Source: Labia minor (Eukaryota; Arthropoda; Insecta; Dermaptera; Spongiphoridae). From it: DNA of 64,000 nt. The stretch is taken from contig OY720345.1 in NCBI GenBank assembly GCA_963082975.1, positions 17,758,491-17,822,490 of the forward strand. The letters are read 5' to 3'. Each line of letters opens with the position of its first letter. Positions within the stretch are counted from its first letter, which is position 1. Below are positions 1 through 13,400 of this stretch, piece after piece. The position numbers and the translations under genes were made by a program. The notes below the pieces were generated by a model, which was not told where the DNA came from, searched no databases, and saw only the letters and a list, made by a program, of their open reading frames with translations.

Positions 1-167
1 TTATTTAAATTAAAACATGACAAATTTATTTTGAAAATTTCTGTTATTTTATTAGTTTTGTAAATTCATTTTTATTAAATATATACTTATATAAATATTA
101 ATATAATATATGTTTATAACATTTGATTTTCCAATAACGTTCTTATTTATTAAACTTTTCTTAGCAG

Positions 168-1435
168 AAGACCATTTGCTAATTCGACGTCCACCTACTG
201 GAGGAACTACTCCTTCTTGTCATTTAGCAATTCAACATCTTAGGGGTACTAATCCCGTCCTATATAATCTTAATGGTTGGTTAAGGAAAAGTCGAGAACA
301 TCCCGTTCACGGTCATGCTATTGGTTTACTTCACTCAACTCAAAGGTAAAATGAATTAAATCATTTTTTTAATATGATAAATTATATTATTTAATTAATG
401 ATTGTTATTAATAACAATTTCTAGAGATGAAATTTGTCAATTGTTTCGTGGAGGTTCTCTGTTGGCTACGACCCTTCCTTTGGGTCCAGGAGTGGCGGAT
501 GTTGTTGCTAGTGCCTCAGCATCAGCTGCTGCTGCTTCTCTTCGACGAGCCAGTTCAATACGTCGTACCCAAGCACATACAGGGGCTGCAATCAAACGGA
601 AATCACTGTGTTTACAAGTGAAATTCACTGCTGATGCTATCATTGAAATTCTCCGAAAAACTTCTGTCTTTTATGTATATACAATGATTGGAAACAATAC
701 ATCCTCTAATTCAATCAATGATGATCTCAACGTACCTATGCTACGTTCTCAGGTTAGTTGATATTATAATTTTGGAATCAAACTTTTTTACAACTTTAAA
801 ATTAAATAACTTATCTTTTGTCTTATTTAAACCAAAACAATAAATATATTCATTAATTTTATGAGTTTCATATGACATAATTTTTCTTATGCTTGAAGAC
901 GATAATTAAATTAAATATTTCATAGTTATAAAATCATTTTTACGGAAATTATTATCAATGAAACCCCTTTATAATTAATGAACTCTTCTTTATATTAAAC
1001 ATTTGTTTTTAAGAATAAAATATTTCCTTAAGGGAATAAAATTTGATTTGATTAATAAAATATTTTCATAGATATTTTTCTTATGTTTCAGTTAAGAGGA
1101 TCTCAACTATTACCAATTATGCGCCTCTACAAACAAGGTCTACCATTCGCGATGCGTTTTGGTGAATTTGCAAGACGATTTAGTTTACTCGCATTACCAT
1201 CTGAGGTGAGTTAGAATATTTATTTTTGTTATATTTATATTATTTATTTATTTTATAAATTGATTTTAATTTACTCATAATTTATTTTTAGTCTTGTGCT
1301 GTTCCTCCTGTTCTGTCAAAATTAATATCAAGATCTTCACGATGTAGTTTGGATGAGGAAAAAGAAGCTGCCAAATGGTTACAGGAAAATATAGATGGTC
1401 TTGAATCATCTCATTGTCGACTTGGCTCCAGTCAG
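168..1435 (+). CDS. Mhcl: Myosin XVIII motor-domain exons (four exons)
   Basis: Exons 168-345, 425-752, 1092-1205 and 1292-1435 encode the lower part of the motor. The first opens in the middle of a codon after a TTAGCAG acceptor with [10 protein letters not shown] and GGTTPSC; the second carries [12 protein letters not shown] across the junction and a class-specific Ala/Ser-rich loop ([14 protein letters not shown]); the third begins [18 protein letters not shown], matching the LRSQLRG...LRLYRQG..F segment of MYO18A, the region preceding the converter. The usual myosin RCIKPN-type segment is diverged (VYTMIGNN), as expected for this catalytically weak class. The exon ending at 1435 (GSSQ) joins in phase 0 to 15533. 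Confidence 0.9.
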
Positions 1436-4400
1436 GTAAGAATATATTTATATTTATATATTAATCACCTAAGTCAGTGATTCTCAACCACTGTGCCGCA
1501 GCACTTTTGTGTGCCGCGAGATTATCAAAATGCGCCAAATTATTACAAATCTAAAATTTTATCAATTTGGTTCTAAAAAATGGTAATTTACACATATCTT
1601 TTTCTTTATGTGCCACCAAATTTTTAAACCGTTAAATGTGTGCCGCGGTAAAAAAAAGAATGAGAATCACTGACCTAAATTATAAAAATACACAGAGTTA
1701 ATCAAATATTCGTTAACACTTTATAAATCTTAATTTAATTTTTTTGTTTCTCCAACTTTAAAAGAATATGTAGTCATTACATAACTTTTTACAATATATT
1801 ATTGTTGATGCATAAACGGAGGGTCATTTTTAAATCTATTATTAAATAATTTTGTAAAAGTTATCTATATGATTAATATAGAAAAAAAGTATGAAGTTTT
1901 TTATTTAATTATTTAAATGTAATGTTCTAATTTATATTTTGTGAGGTTTAAAAAAATCGTCATTTATTTATTAGTTTTGTATTCCAAGAATACTTTTTCT
2001 AATATTATTCATACAATGCATTTAGGTGAATTATAAATATCTACTGTGCGCAAACATTTGCAGACATTAGAAACGCATTTCAAAAAAATTAAAAACTATT
2101 AAAAAATAATTTGATACAATTAGATTAACAATTTTTTCTTTTTCTTTAAAATTAATTAAATTTGTATTAATAAATAATTTTTTTTTTATTCTAAAGTAAA
2201 CTTTATTGAAAACTAATTAAATTCTAATAGTAATAATATTAATAATTATATTAGAATTTATATGAATGAGATAAATGTATAAAACAGATACATACATTCA
2301 TTAAAGATATCTATTTTAAAACTCCGAGTAGAGTTTGGTATTAAATCCTATTCTTTTAATCTAATACTATTTGAAGTTTTTTTAAAACTATGAATAGACT
2401 ATAAAACTTGAGATTGACATCAATTATGATTCATTTGAAAATAATATATATTATCCAAGATGGAAAGAAATTGATAAAAAATATATAAAGTAATAGAAAA
2501 ATTGCAGCGCAGAATTAATTTTTACTATCTCGCGAAAAATACTATTGCAATCAAGAAAATTTTACGCAAAAACGGTTTGAGCTAGAATAATGAAATTTGG
2601 TCATGGGCATTATTCAAAATTTGTAGTTTTCTATCAACTTTTGAGAAATTACCTACCACGTTTTCATTTTTTCCCCTCTAAAGATATATGTTTGATAGTT
2701 TTTCACATGATTAAAAATTGTATAAAACTGCTATATATAGAATTTCAACTTGATTGAATCGCTGAAAGTAACGGAATTAATTTTTTAAATTTTGAATTAA
2801 AATGATGGTAAAGAGGTTTTATATATATAAATTCAAATTTAATATATGAAAATTAATTAATTTAATTGGATAACAATACTATACTCTGTAAATTTAAATT
2901 TTTTAATTAATTAATTAATCCAATTCAAATTTGCTAGATAGTCAAGTGAAGACACTCCAGATTTTTTACATATCCCTTAACATTTAATTTAAGTATTGCT
3001 TACTAAATTTTAAAAACTTAATCCATTATTTATTGCAATGTTGGAATAAAACATGTTTTCATCAAGAGAGTTCTCTTTAATGCTTATATTTATTAAAGTA
3101 AAGTAACGGGAAATGCAAGGGTGGCGCTGTTTCTGGGCCATGGCAAAGTGCCTTCTCAAATGGTTGATTGCCCGACAACAACGCCACTCCGGCTTTTACT
3201 TTTTTTTTTTTTGTGACTATAATATTGTTTGACAGGTGGCTTTTTATTGCTCCCATTGAGTATAGTAACTTTCCATTTCGATAATCTAACCAGGTGAAAT
3301 ATGATGAAATAAGATAAAACTAAACAATATTAAATTCAATAATTTTGCTTAAAAATATTAATTCCATTTGAGTTAGTTAAATATAAAATAATAAATATTG
3401 GTAAAAGAGAAATATTTATTTAATTGATTCAACCTTTCTTTTAAAAGAATTATATCGTTTTCTAATATTTATTTTCTTTAAGATTTTAAAACTATTATAC
3501 AATTTTCTATTTCATTTATTAGGTTGTAAATATACTTATATAAATATATATATATATATGGTATAAAATGAATATTAAGAATTAATATAATAGTTAAGAA
3601 CATTTTTCCAAAATTGTAGATCTATATTTATTTATAAGACCTAGGATACTGTCTGATTTCATCACTAAACAATTTAAATTTAGTTATTATTAATTTAATC
3701 TTTTTATTAATTTCTGAATAAATTGAAGAAATTCCATAATAATAAATTTGCAAATCTAATTGTTTGAAAATTCTATAATCTAATTTTAATTTATTATCTT
3801 AGTTGACATAGAGTAAATAAGTGATTAGATTTTAGCTGGTATTTGGTTATTATTCAATTGAAAGGCAAAAATAATTTTTCATCCGGCCATATTTACCGAT
3901 TTGACCCACTGACCTTCGTATCAAGTTAACATCCTCGGAATATTATCAACAACATACAGTGAATTGTTGCCAAGAAAATATATATGTGTTGTAACTTAGA
4001 AATTTAAAGAATTCATTATCTAATTAGTTCAATACATTTATTAAATTCATTCATTTAAATTTTACTATTGTAATGTAATAAACATATTAATGGATGTATT
4101 ATTTTCTAAAAAGAAAAAATATTAAAAATTTCTGGAGAAAACGCATCGTGCCTTCGAACATTTACAAATTCAAAATAAAAAAAAATTATATCAAAATAAT
4201 AAATTGTTAAAATCTATCAAAACTACAGAATTAAAAATAAAGGTCTGATTAATAACATAAATATTATATATTTTGAATAAAGGCACCACAGGGTGGGAAG
4301 TAGCGAAGATGCATCACATTTTGGTGGTCCCGGGTACAAGTCCCGGGCCTGTTAAGGGAATTTCTCTAGCTGGGGTCTATGGGCGGGAGTCTACCCAGCC

Positions 4401-7400
4401 TCCGGGATCAAAATTGGGAAAGCTACTTGATAGCGCCTCCGATCAAGAAAATCAAGGTAAAGGTTCATAGGACCCGTTCTACTGATCATAGGACACCTAA
4501 TTGATAGATTTTGTCCTTGCGTAGGACGTACAAACGTCAGAGGTTTTTTTTATATGTATTTTGAATTCGAATTTATAATAAAAACAAATGTTGATTTAAT
4601 CTAATGAAATAGTTCTAATATGAATTTGTATACTTTTATTCTTCTTCAAGTGCCTTGTCCGGTCTCCCTGACGTCGGCGATCACTCTGGCGAAAACGTCT
4701 CTATTTTCCGCCGTGCGGAACAGCTCTCCCACGCTCCTTATGCCGGTCCATTCCCTGATATTCCCTAACCAGGATTGGCGTCTTCTCCCGGGTCCACGTC
4801 GACCCTCAATTTTCCCTTTGAGGATTAATTGAAGGAGTTGATATTTATTACCTCTCAAGATGTGGCCGAGGTAAGAGATTTTCCGGCATTTGACAGTGTT
4901 GAGGAGTTCTCGCTGTGTGTTTGCTCTCCTCAAGACATCCCTGTTGGTAACTCTCTCGACCCAGGGAATTCGCAGCATTCGCCTGAGGATCCACATCTCA
5001 AAAGCCTCCAGGCGATTCATCGTACTGACCTTGAGTGTCCATGCTTCCACACCATATAAGAGAATGGACCAAACATAGCATTTGGCCATTCTCTGTCGTA
5101 ATTTAAGATTTAGGTTGTCATCACAGAAGAAGGATCTCATTTTATTGAAGGTGGACCTCGCAGCCTCAATTCTGGACTTAATTTCGATATCCGGGTCTAG
5201 CTGGTCATTTATGATACAACCAAGATATTTAAAAGATCTTACTCGTTCAACTTGTTTGTTATCGAGGTGGAGGGAGGCGTTTCCATGTGGCTGGCGGCTA
5301 AATACCATAAATTTTGTTTTGGCTATATTGATGTTTAAGCCCGCTTTAATTCCAATTTGAGAAATTTTATTTAGAAGTAGTTGAAGGTCTTCAATGTTTT
5401 CAGACAGGATCACAGTGTCGTCGGCATATTTAATTGTACTAATTGGTACGCCATTTACTTTCACCCCCATATCCAGTTCTTCCAAGGCCTCCTTAAAAAT
5501 TCTGTCAGCATAGAGATTAAATAAAAGGGGAGAGAGAATGCATCCTTGACGGACTCCTCTCTGGATCTCAATTCCCGGTGTTGTGGATTTTCCTACTCTG
5601 ATTACGGCATATTGCCTCCAGTACAGATTTTTTATAATCCTGATATCTTTTTCGTCCACTCCAGCATCGCACAGAAGTTCAATCAGTCTAGTGTGTTTTA
5701 TTCTGTCAAAGGCTTTTTCGTAGTCAACAAAACATGCAAATACATTTTTGTGTTGGTCACGACATTTTTGAAGCAAAACATTGAAGCCAAATAATGCTTC
5801 TCTTGTACCGAAGGCGTTTCTGAATCCAAACTGCGAGTCATCTAAGTCTAACTCACATTTTAATCGGATGCGGGCGTGTATTATTCGAAGAAAGGTCTTT
5901 AACATGTGGCTCATAAGACTGATGAGGCGATAGTCACTGCAATTCTTAGGGTATTGTTTCTTTGGGATAGTAACAAATGTTGATTTCAGCCATTCCTCTG
6001 GAAGCACACCGCAGTTATAGATATTGTTAAATATTTTCAATACCAGGTCTATATTGTCTTCATTGATGAATTTGATTAATTCCATTGGGATTCCATCTGG
6101 TCCCGGCGCTTTCTTGTTCTTAGCAATTGAAATAGCGTGAATTAGCTCTGATTTTATTATTTTTGGTCCTTCAGGATCGCAATCATCAATTTCAACTTCC
6201 TCTCTGGAATCTTCAAAAAGTTTTGCTGCGTACAATTGCCAGGCTTTCATGAGTTCAGCTTCGTCCGTTACTAGTTTTTTGGCTTCATTTAGTATTGACA
6301 TTGGTGGTCGACTCCTGAATTGTCCAGTTATTTCCTTTACCTTTACATGTATATTAAACATGTCATGTTTTGAGACTAATTCTTCTATTTCTTCACACCT
6401 TTCTGTCATCCAAATTTGTTTTGCTAATTTAATCCCTTTCCTTATTTTGAATTGCATCTTTTTATATTCCACGATGTTATTTTTGAGAAGTCTCCTTTCT
6501 TCCATCAAATCCAAAATCTCGTCCGTCATCCACGACCTCCTCTTCATTGTACGTGTTCTCCTCAAGTGAAGCGAACCAGTCTCCACCAAAGCATTTTTCA
6601 GCAGTGCCCACTGAGTATTTATATCGTCAAGATCGTCAATAGATATCCTCATTAATTTGCCATTGAGATCATCAATAACAGCATTCCTAACATCCTCAAA
6701 TTGTAATCTTGATGTATCAATAATATTAACGTTGCAGTTTTTTCTTTTTACAGACTTCAACGCTAGGCCCATGTCCGCAACCAAAGGGTTGTGATCTGAG
6801 CCTATGTCTGCACCAGGGTATGTTGTGACTCTTTTAACACAATTTCGGAAACGTCTGTTTATCAGAATGTAATCAATTTGGTTCCTACTTGGTTCTTGGT
6901 TGTCAATAGAGTCTCTGGGTGATTTCCATGTGTAAAGACGTCGCTTTGGAAGTTTAAATAGCGTATTAGTTACTACCATCTCTGTAGTTTGGCAGAAATC
7001 ATAGAGCCGGTCTCCTCTCTCATTACACTCACCTAAGCCGAAATCGCCGACCAAATCCCCCCGTCTACCCTGACCGATTTTAGCATTAAAGTCTCCAAGT
7101 ATCAAGTTTATGGTATTCTTCTTGAGAGAGTTTAGAGTGTTTTCTAAAGTGTTGTAGAATTTTTCCACTTCCTCATCGTATTTACTATCAGATGTAGGTG
7201 CGTAGACTTGTAAGATATTTATGTCAAATGGCTGTCCATGAATCTGTAGCAGCATCACTCTATCCGATATGGGCACAAAGTTCTTAACGTACCTCGTGAA
7301 CTCCGAGTCAACTAGAATTCCGACACCGTTTCGATGAAACCTATCTCCACTCTCACTTCCTGAGTAATAGAGTGTTCCTCCTTCCTGAGAACAAACACCG

Positions 7401-10400
7401 ACACCAGGCCATCTGAGTTCGCTGATTCCCATGAACTTAACTTTAAGTCTTCTCATTTCTTTGATAGCGTTGTTTAATTTTCCGGCCATGAAGAGACTTC
7501 TGACATTCCATGTACACACTCGCAATCTGGTTTTCACTATTCTGAGCCGGGAGATTCTTCGCACCCCTTGCCCATTTAAGGGCTGCCCGGGACTGGGGGC
7601 CATTTGTATTTTGTTTCTCGTCATAGTGAATTTCCTGGGGATGGTATACCGAAGTGGTTTCCCGTTGCCTTCTTCGGTTTGATTCTCAGCCGCCCCTAAC
7701 CTGGAGTACAGACGCTGTTCGTAGCCGCCCCTAACCTGGAGAACAGACGCTACTGGGTTTCGCCATAACTGGCTTAAGAGAAGAGAAAGTAAATAGTAAG
7801 AAATGAAAGACCCCTAGCCCTCGGACACCTAATAGCGTCGGGGTCGGAAGAAACAAGAGTTGGCCAAGAGAGGCCAGATAGGAAAGATAAAAGTAAGATA
7901 TCTAGTACAAGTAAGTGGAAGCAATACTAGATATGGCTTGGGACCTCATGGATGCCAATCCATATGCTCATAAGCTATGAGCCCCTCAAGGGAATATGTA
8001 AGATCACCCAGCGCGCATACAAACCGCCCGCCACAAGCCACTGATAGGAAAAAGGAAATTGTTATTTATTTATTTTATAATATTAGTAAATGTTAATCGG
8101 GATAAGTTATTAATAGGAATAAATAAATAAAGGATTTAAAACAGGAGTGGTAGAGGGGGGAGAAGGAGTGGAGTACTTGCTTGGTAGAACGTTGAACCCT
8201 GAACTGAACTCGGAATTAGATGACAAAAATAAAATTAGAACAATGATCATTATCATTATCACCAATTATACTTATTAATGGGTTCATATACCCATCAGTC
8301 TCAGTACCGAGAATTACCAATTAAGGATCCACCGCGCCCACCTTGGTAGCAATTGATCCCAGATGTGCCCCATTGTAAAGAGAACTTCAAGATCAGTAAA
8401 ATGATGTAAAACTTACCACCAGTTTTAACAAATACCCCAAGGAAAAACGGATGGGAATCAGGAGCGATGCGACACACGTCCGACCAGCGCCGAGTTCACT
8501 CACACATACTTTTATAGTAATGATAATTGTAATAAATATATAATAATATATAAAGATATATAAATATATAGTAGTAGTAAATACATATGAACTTAATTTT
8601 TATTAACTTACAAAATATATATTAATTTAATTATGATGATATTGATTGATTAGAAAATACTATAATGGATTAGGAGTCAACTGACAGCCAGAAAAAAGGT
8701 TTAGAAATGAAACTCTTTAACTTCTTTTCTAAACATTGTGTCGATGTATCTGTCTTGTATCACGATCCCCCATAGAAAAATATCACAATCCTGAAGAGGG
8801 TCTTGACATGGAACCGAAACGTAGACCATTTAGTTTTAAAAAGAAGTTAAGATTGTTTCTTTTCTAAGCCTTCTGTTGTTCTGCTGGTTGCCCGCTTACC
8901 CCTAATCCATTAAATATATCATTTAATTTTTGTCATAGATTAATCATATCGAATGTTTTATTTCTTATTTAATCCCGTTGAAACATGACTTCCTACATAA
9001 CCGAACGCATTATATGAAAAAATAGGAGTGGTCAGTTGTTTTATTGGTTGAATTACAACGATAATTTATTTGTAGGACGACACACGGAAAATCACCGTTT
9101 TATTATCATACGTTTATGCATATAAAACAAAACCCTATTTAGCTTAACCTAATTTAAAAATAAAATGATTAAACAAAATTAGAATTTGTTTTTATATACC
9201 TGCTGTGATGGTTTCACTTAACCGATCAAGGTACTTATAGGAAGACTTCTTCTTGTTTGCTCACTTTTATTTATTATAATTTTTCATCAACATAAAATAT
9301 AATCTTTCAAAATTAATAAATTTGCATAAAAATATCTATGATAATATATCTCAAACTATAATTTATGTATAATAAAAAAATTTAAAAATATATATATTAT
9401 TAATAAATACAGATTATTTTCACTAAATTTATCATTATTGTCAATTTATTAATATCACAATTCCTATAAAAATAGATAATTGTTTTTTTAATCACTTTGT
9501 GAATAGATTCTAGATGGGGGTCTCAATGATTCCTCACATGTTTCCATTTAAATAGGATATAGAATTTATTTTACTAAATCATTTTCTTTAGGTTTTTTTT
9601 AATTATTTATTTTATTTTTTTTATATTTATTTATTTATTTATTTTATTTATTCTCAAATGTATTTAGCCACATTCGGCATTACATAACAATTTTTTATAT
9701 GTTTATATGCTATATTAAAATATCTATTATATTATCTATTTAAATTGGAATTATTCTTTATATTAGGGATTCACAATTTTTTTATGATGCGCCTCTTTCT
9801 CTTCAGGTTAAATGATGGGCACCTTCACAGGTTATGTATGATATTTATGAAGATTTCTTTGGAGGGCATAACATGACCATGATAATAATTAAAAAAAAAA
9901 CAAACTTTTTTCTGAGTAATGTCAATCTTCACGCCCCTCGCATAATCTGACATAACCCAAAATTGAGGTGCCACATAGTTTGCGCATCACTGCTTTATAT
10001 TAATAAATTAATAGGTTTATTGTTTTTCTGGATTATCAGTGGCGTAGCGTGGTCTATTATGTTGGGGGAGCAGGGGGGGGGGGGTCCGGGGGTCTCGATC
10101 GGAAAAAATTTTGACAAAATAAATTATTTATTTATTCATAACGTTTATACTATGCTTATTCGTAATTTAAAGATGTTTTTTTTTACTTTTTGGTTCTCAG
10201 TTACGAAACTAATAACTTTTAAATTTATTTTTTGCACAATGTTTGGGGGGCACGTGCCCCCCGGGTCCCGATGTGGATTATTATTATGATATAATGAAAA
10301 TAGAATTTATAATTAATTTAAGAAAATAAAAATTTTAAATTTCTATAATTATTATAATTATTTATTGTTATAAATTGTTCAGTCCATTTAAAAACAATTT

Positions 10401-13400
10401 TATCCTAAAGTCAAGAAATCAATGCTAATAATCAAGCCTTTATTGTGTCTATCTTTTTGTACTTATATATTTTTTACAAATTTTAAAAATTATTTTCTAA
10501 ACAAATTAAAATTTCAAACCATTGACTTTATTATAAATCTTTCACTAGTTTCATTTAAGATTCATTGAATTGGAAAATAATTAAATAATTTTAATTTCAT
10601 GTCAATCACACATCAGGCAATTGTTTTCACAAAGATATTATTGATTTATTTCAATTATATTAATTATATTATACTACTAAGATAATTAATAAATATTTTA
10701 ATACATATCAAAGTGATATTAAAGAATTGACTGTAATAAATAAGTGAAATATATTTATTAATAATAGTGAAATTGAATTCCATGAAGAAAATAATCCTTT
10801 GAAACATAAAACCTTAAAAAAATATCATCTGTTTAATATTCAGGTTTTGATTTTGTTTTCGTTTTTGTTTTTTTTTTTTTTTGTTTTTTTTTTTATTGAA
10901 ATATTTTAAACTTTTTTTTGTCTGTTAATGAGGAAAGAAATTTAAAAAAAAAATATATTTCTCTTTATAGAAAATAAAGTAATAAATTAAATAACAATTT
11001 TTTGGTACTATCACTATAATATTTATTTTTTTTACATATCATAGATTATATTTTATATTGAATTGGAATTATTTAGAAGTGTTAAGACCCGTTACGCTAT
11101 AATGATGTCATTTCCAAGGCGAGGAGTAAATAAAAAGAGTGGGGATATATTTGTATATTATGTTTAAATTCAGTATATTTCTCTCAGACTGTTAGTGAAG
11201 TGTTATCAAGTGGTTCTAAAAGTATTTTTTTTTTTATAGTGGTTCGACTTTTGCTCCTACGTTATTCCTTATTTAATAAACAATAAACATACTCCCTACT
11301 CTATATAATTTTTTTATCTTATCTTAAAAAACAAAAAAAAAACAAAAAAGAATTAAGTTTAACTTATTTGAAATATTCCTATTATTAACAAAGTGCTTTT
11401 AATTGAATAATGATGATTCAGTTATAAATTCCCTTATGTGTATTTTAATATATTTTTCGGATTTAGTTTTTCTTCTCCATTGCTTATTACTTGTTCTTTT
11501 ATCTGGATCTTTAATCATGATTCTCGGTTTAATGGTAAAAACCTCAACTGATTTTAATGAAAACGATACTCAATCGCCTCGAGTGATATCTGCATTGGTA
11601 AAAACACGAATCTCCTCGCCATCACCAAATCGACTTTTAGTTTCTGATGAAACAAAAACAATTACACTCTATTCCGATGGGCTTTATAATCAAAATCCCA
11701 TCACATCAAAATCAAAACAAAATTCGGATATTCAAATACAAACAAAATTTTCTGATTATTTTAATAAAAGAATGGATGATGAATCGAATTTATCAAATGG
11801 CACATTGGATGAATGTGATGATAATAGTACGTTGCCTGTAAGTAAACTTATTGAAAAATTTTCAGAATGTGCCAAACACATAAATGGGGGGCATGAATCA
11901 ACAAATAAAAAAAAACATTCCAATTCTCAAAATGAAAAAACAAATCATAATAACAATATATATTATGAAGAGAAGAAAGAAAAGAAACAATTCATTAAAA
12001 AAAATGAATCGATTGAAAAAGATGCAAATTTGGAGAGTGAAATCACTGAAAAAAATTATGAAAATTTAGAAAATTCATTAAATATCGATACATTTCAAGA
12101 TTCGGTTAATTTTTTTAATAGGATTACAAAAGAAAAAGAAAATGATTCTAATGTTTATATATTAAAAAATGCTGAAAAACAAAATAAATCTCGAAATTGT
12201 ACAAAAATGAAAAATATTCTTATTAATAAAGAAGATGATGAGAATTTACATACTAAACAAGTTTCAATTTTAATAAACGCATCATCAGATAAACAATCAA
12301 ATAAATTTGAAAGTAAAACTGCACAATTAAAAGATGATAAAAATAATCACGAAATTCCACCAAAACTGCCACCTAAAAATAGGAATAATTTATCGAGTTT
12401 AAAAAATCCAAATGATCCACCGCCTCTTCCACCAAAAACAAGAAAATCTGTTTCATTCGAGGAGGTACTTCAACTTTACGATTCATTAGAAACCGACTTT
12501 GATAAATTATTAGTTACATCATCACAAAAATATGAAAAAGAAAATAATGATTCACATCGAATCACTAACATTTCACCTAAAACTAAAACAATTATTAAAA
12601 CAAATCTAAATAATTCTCCTCCTTTTATGAACAATGCCTCAAATTGTTCCATTCAATCGAGTGCTCCATTGATTAAATGTGAACAAATTCCAAGATATAT
12701 AACTTCATTGAATTTACCATCAAATAAAATGAAATTATATAAAAGTGAAAAAAAGGTATTCTACATTAATTAAATATTTCTAATATTAAAATTATAATAT
12801 TATAGTATATATATATATACTATTTTAATGATAACAATATTTAATTTTTTATCATGTTCAAAAATTGTGCAATATTTTTATATAAACAAAATTATCAAAT
12901 TCATAACCCGTGAATTTAATTATCAAACATAATATGAAATGAACTCATTTATTAATCATTCAATCCAGCCAGTTATATTTAAAAAGAAAAAAAACGATAA
13001 TAGTTTTTTTAATGATTAGTTTTCTTAAGAAAAATTATGTGAAATAAAAACATTCGACGATAAAACAAATAAAATTTATATTTATATTTAATATTAAGTT
13101 TGTCTAATTTATAAACAACAAAATTATTCTAAAATATTACTTTAGTAAGTAACTTTAGAATTTTTCATGTATGTCTGTATGTTTGTCCAGGAAATTGTGA
13201 CGCTATAGACCATAGGTTCCCAAAATTTTTTGTGTCGTAGACCCCTTGCCATGTTTTTCGGTCTACCCAAAGACCCCTAAATTGATTTTGATTTTTTATA
13301 AAAAAAATTTTACCCTTTTTTTAAGAGCCTTATTGAAAAATCAAAAATGTTTTAAGAGCCATGTCGGAAAAACAATTTACTTTTATTTTTTTTAGAGACA

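Noticed and set aside
110..167. N-terminal part of an open frame (FITFDFPITF...) preceding the first myosin exon
   Set aside because: It is intron read-through; the TTAGCAG acceptor at 161-167 marks the real exon start and the myosin homology begins only there.
4329..4347. tRNA T-arm-like hairpin, and the one at 21209
   Set aside because: No complete cloverleaf can be drawn; these are heads of SINEs flanked by target duplications, not tRNA genes.
4620..7682. Many plus-strand open frames across the LINE
   Set aside because: Antisense shadows of the 992-codon minus-strand retrotransposon protein.
9963..10289. 108-codon open frame with Gly/Pro-rich start
   Set aside because: It runs across two MITEs and their target duplications; it has no homology and is a by-product.
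11403..11435. Start of the long intronic frame at 11403
   Set aside because: The codon there is TTG; for a nuclear insect gene I used the first in-frame ATG at 11436.
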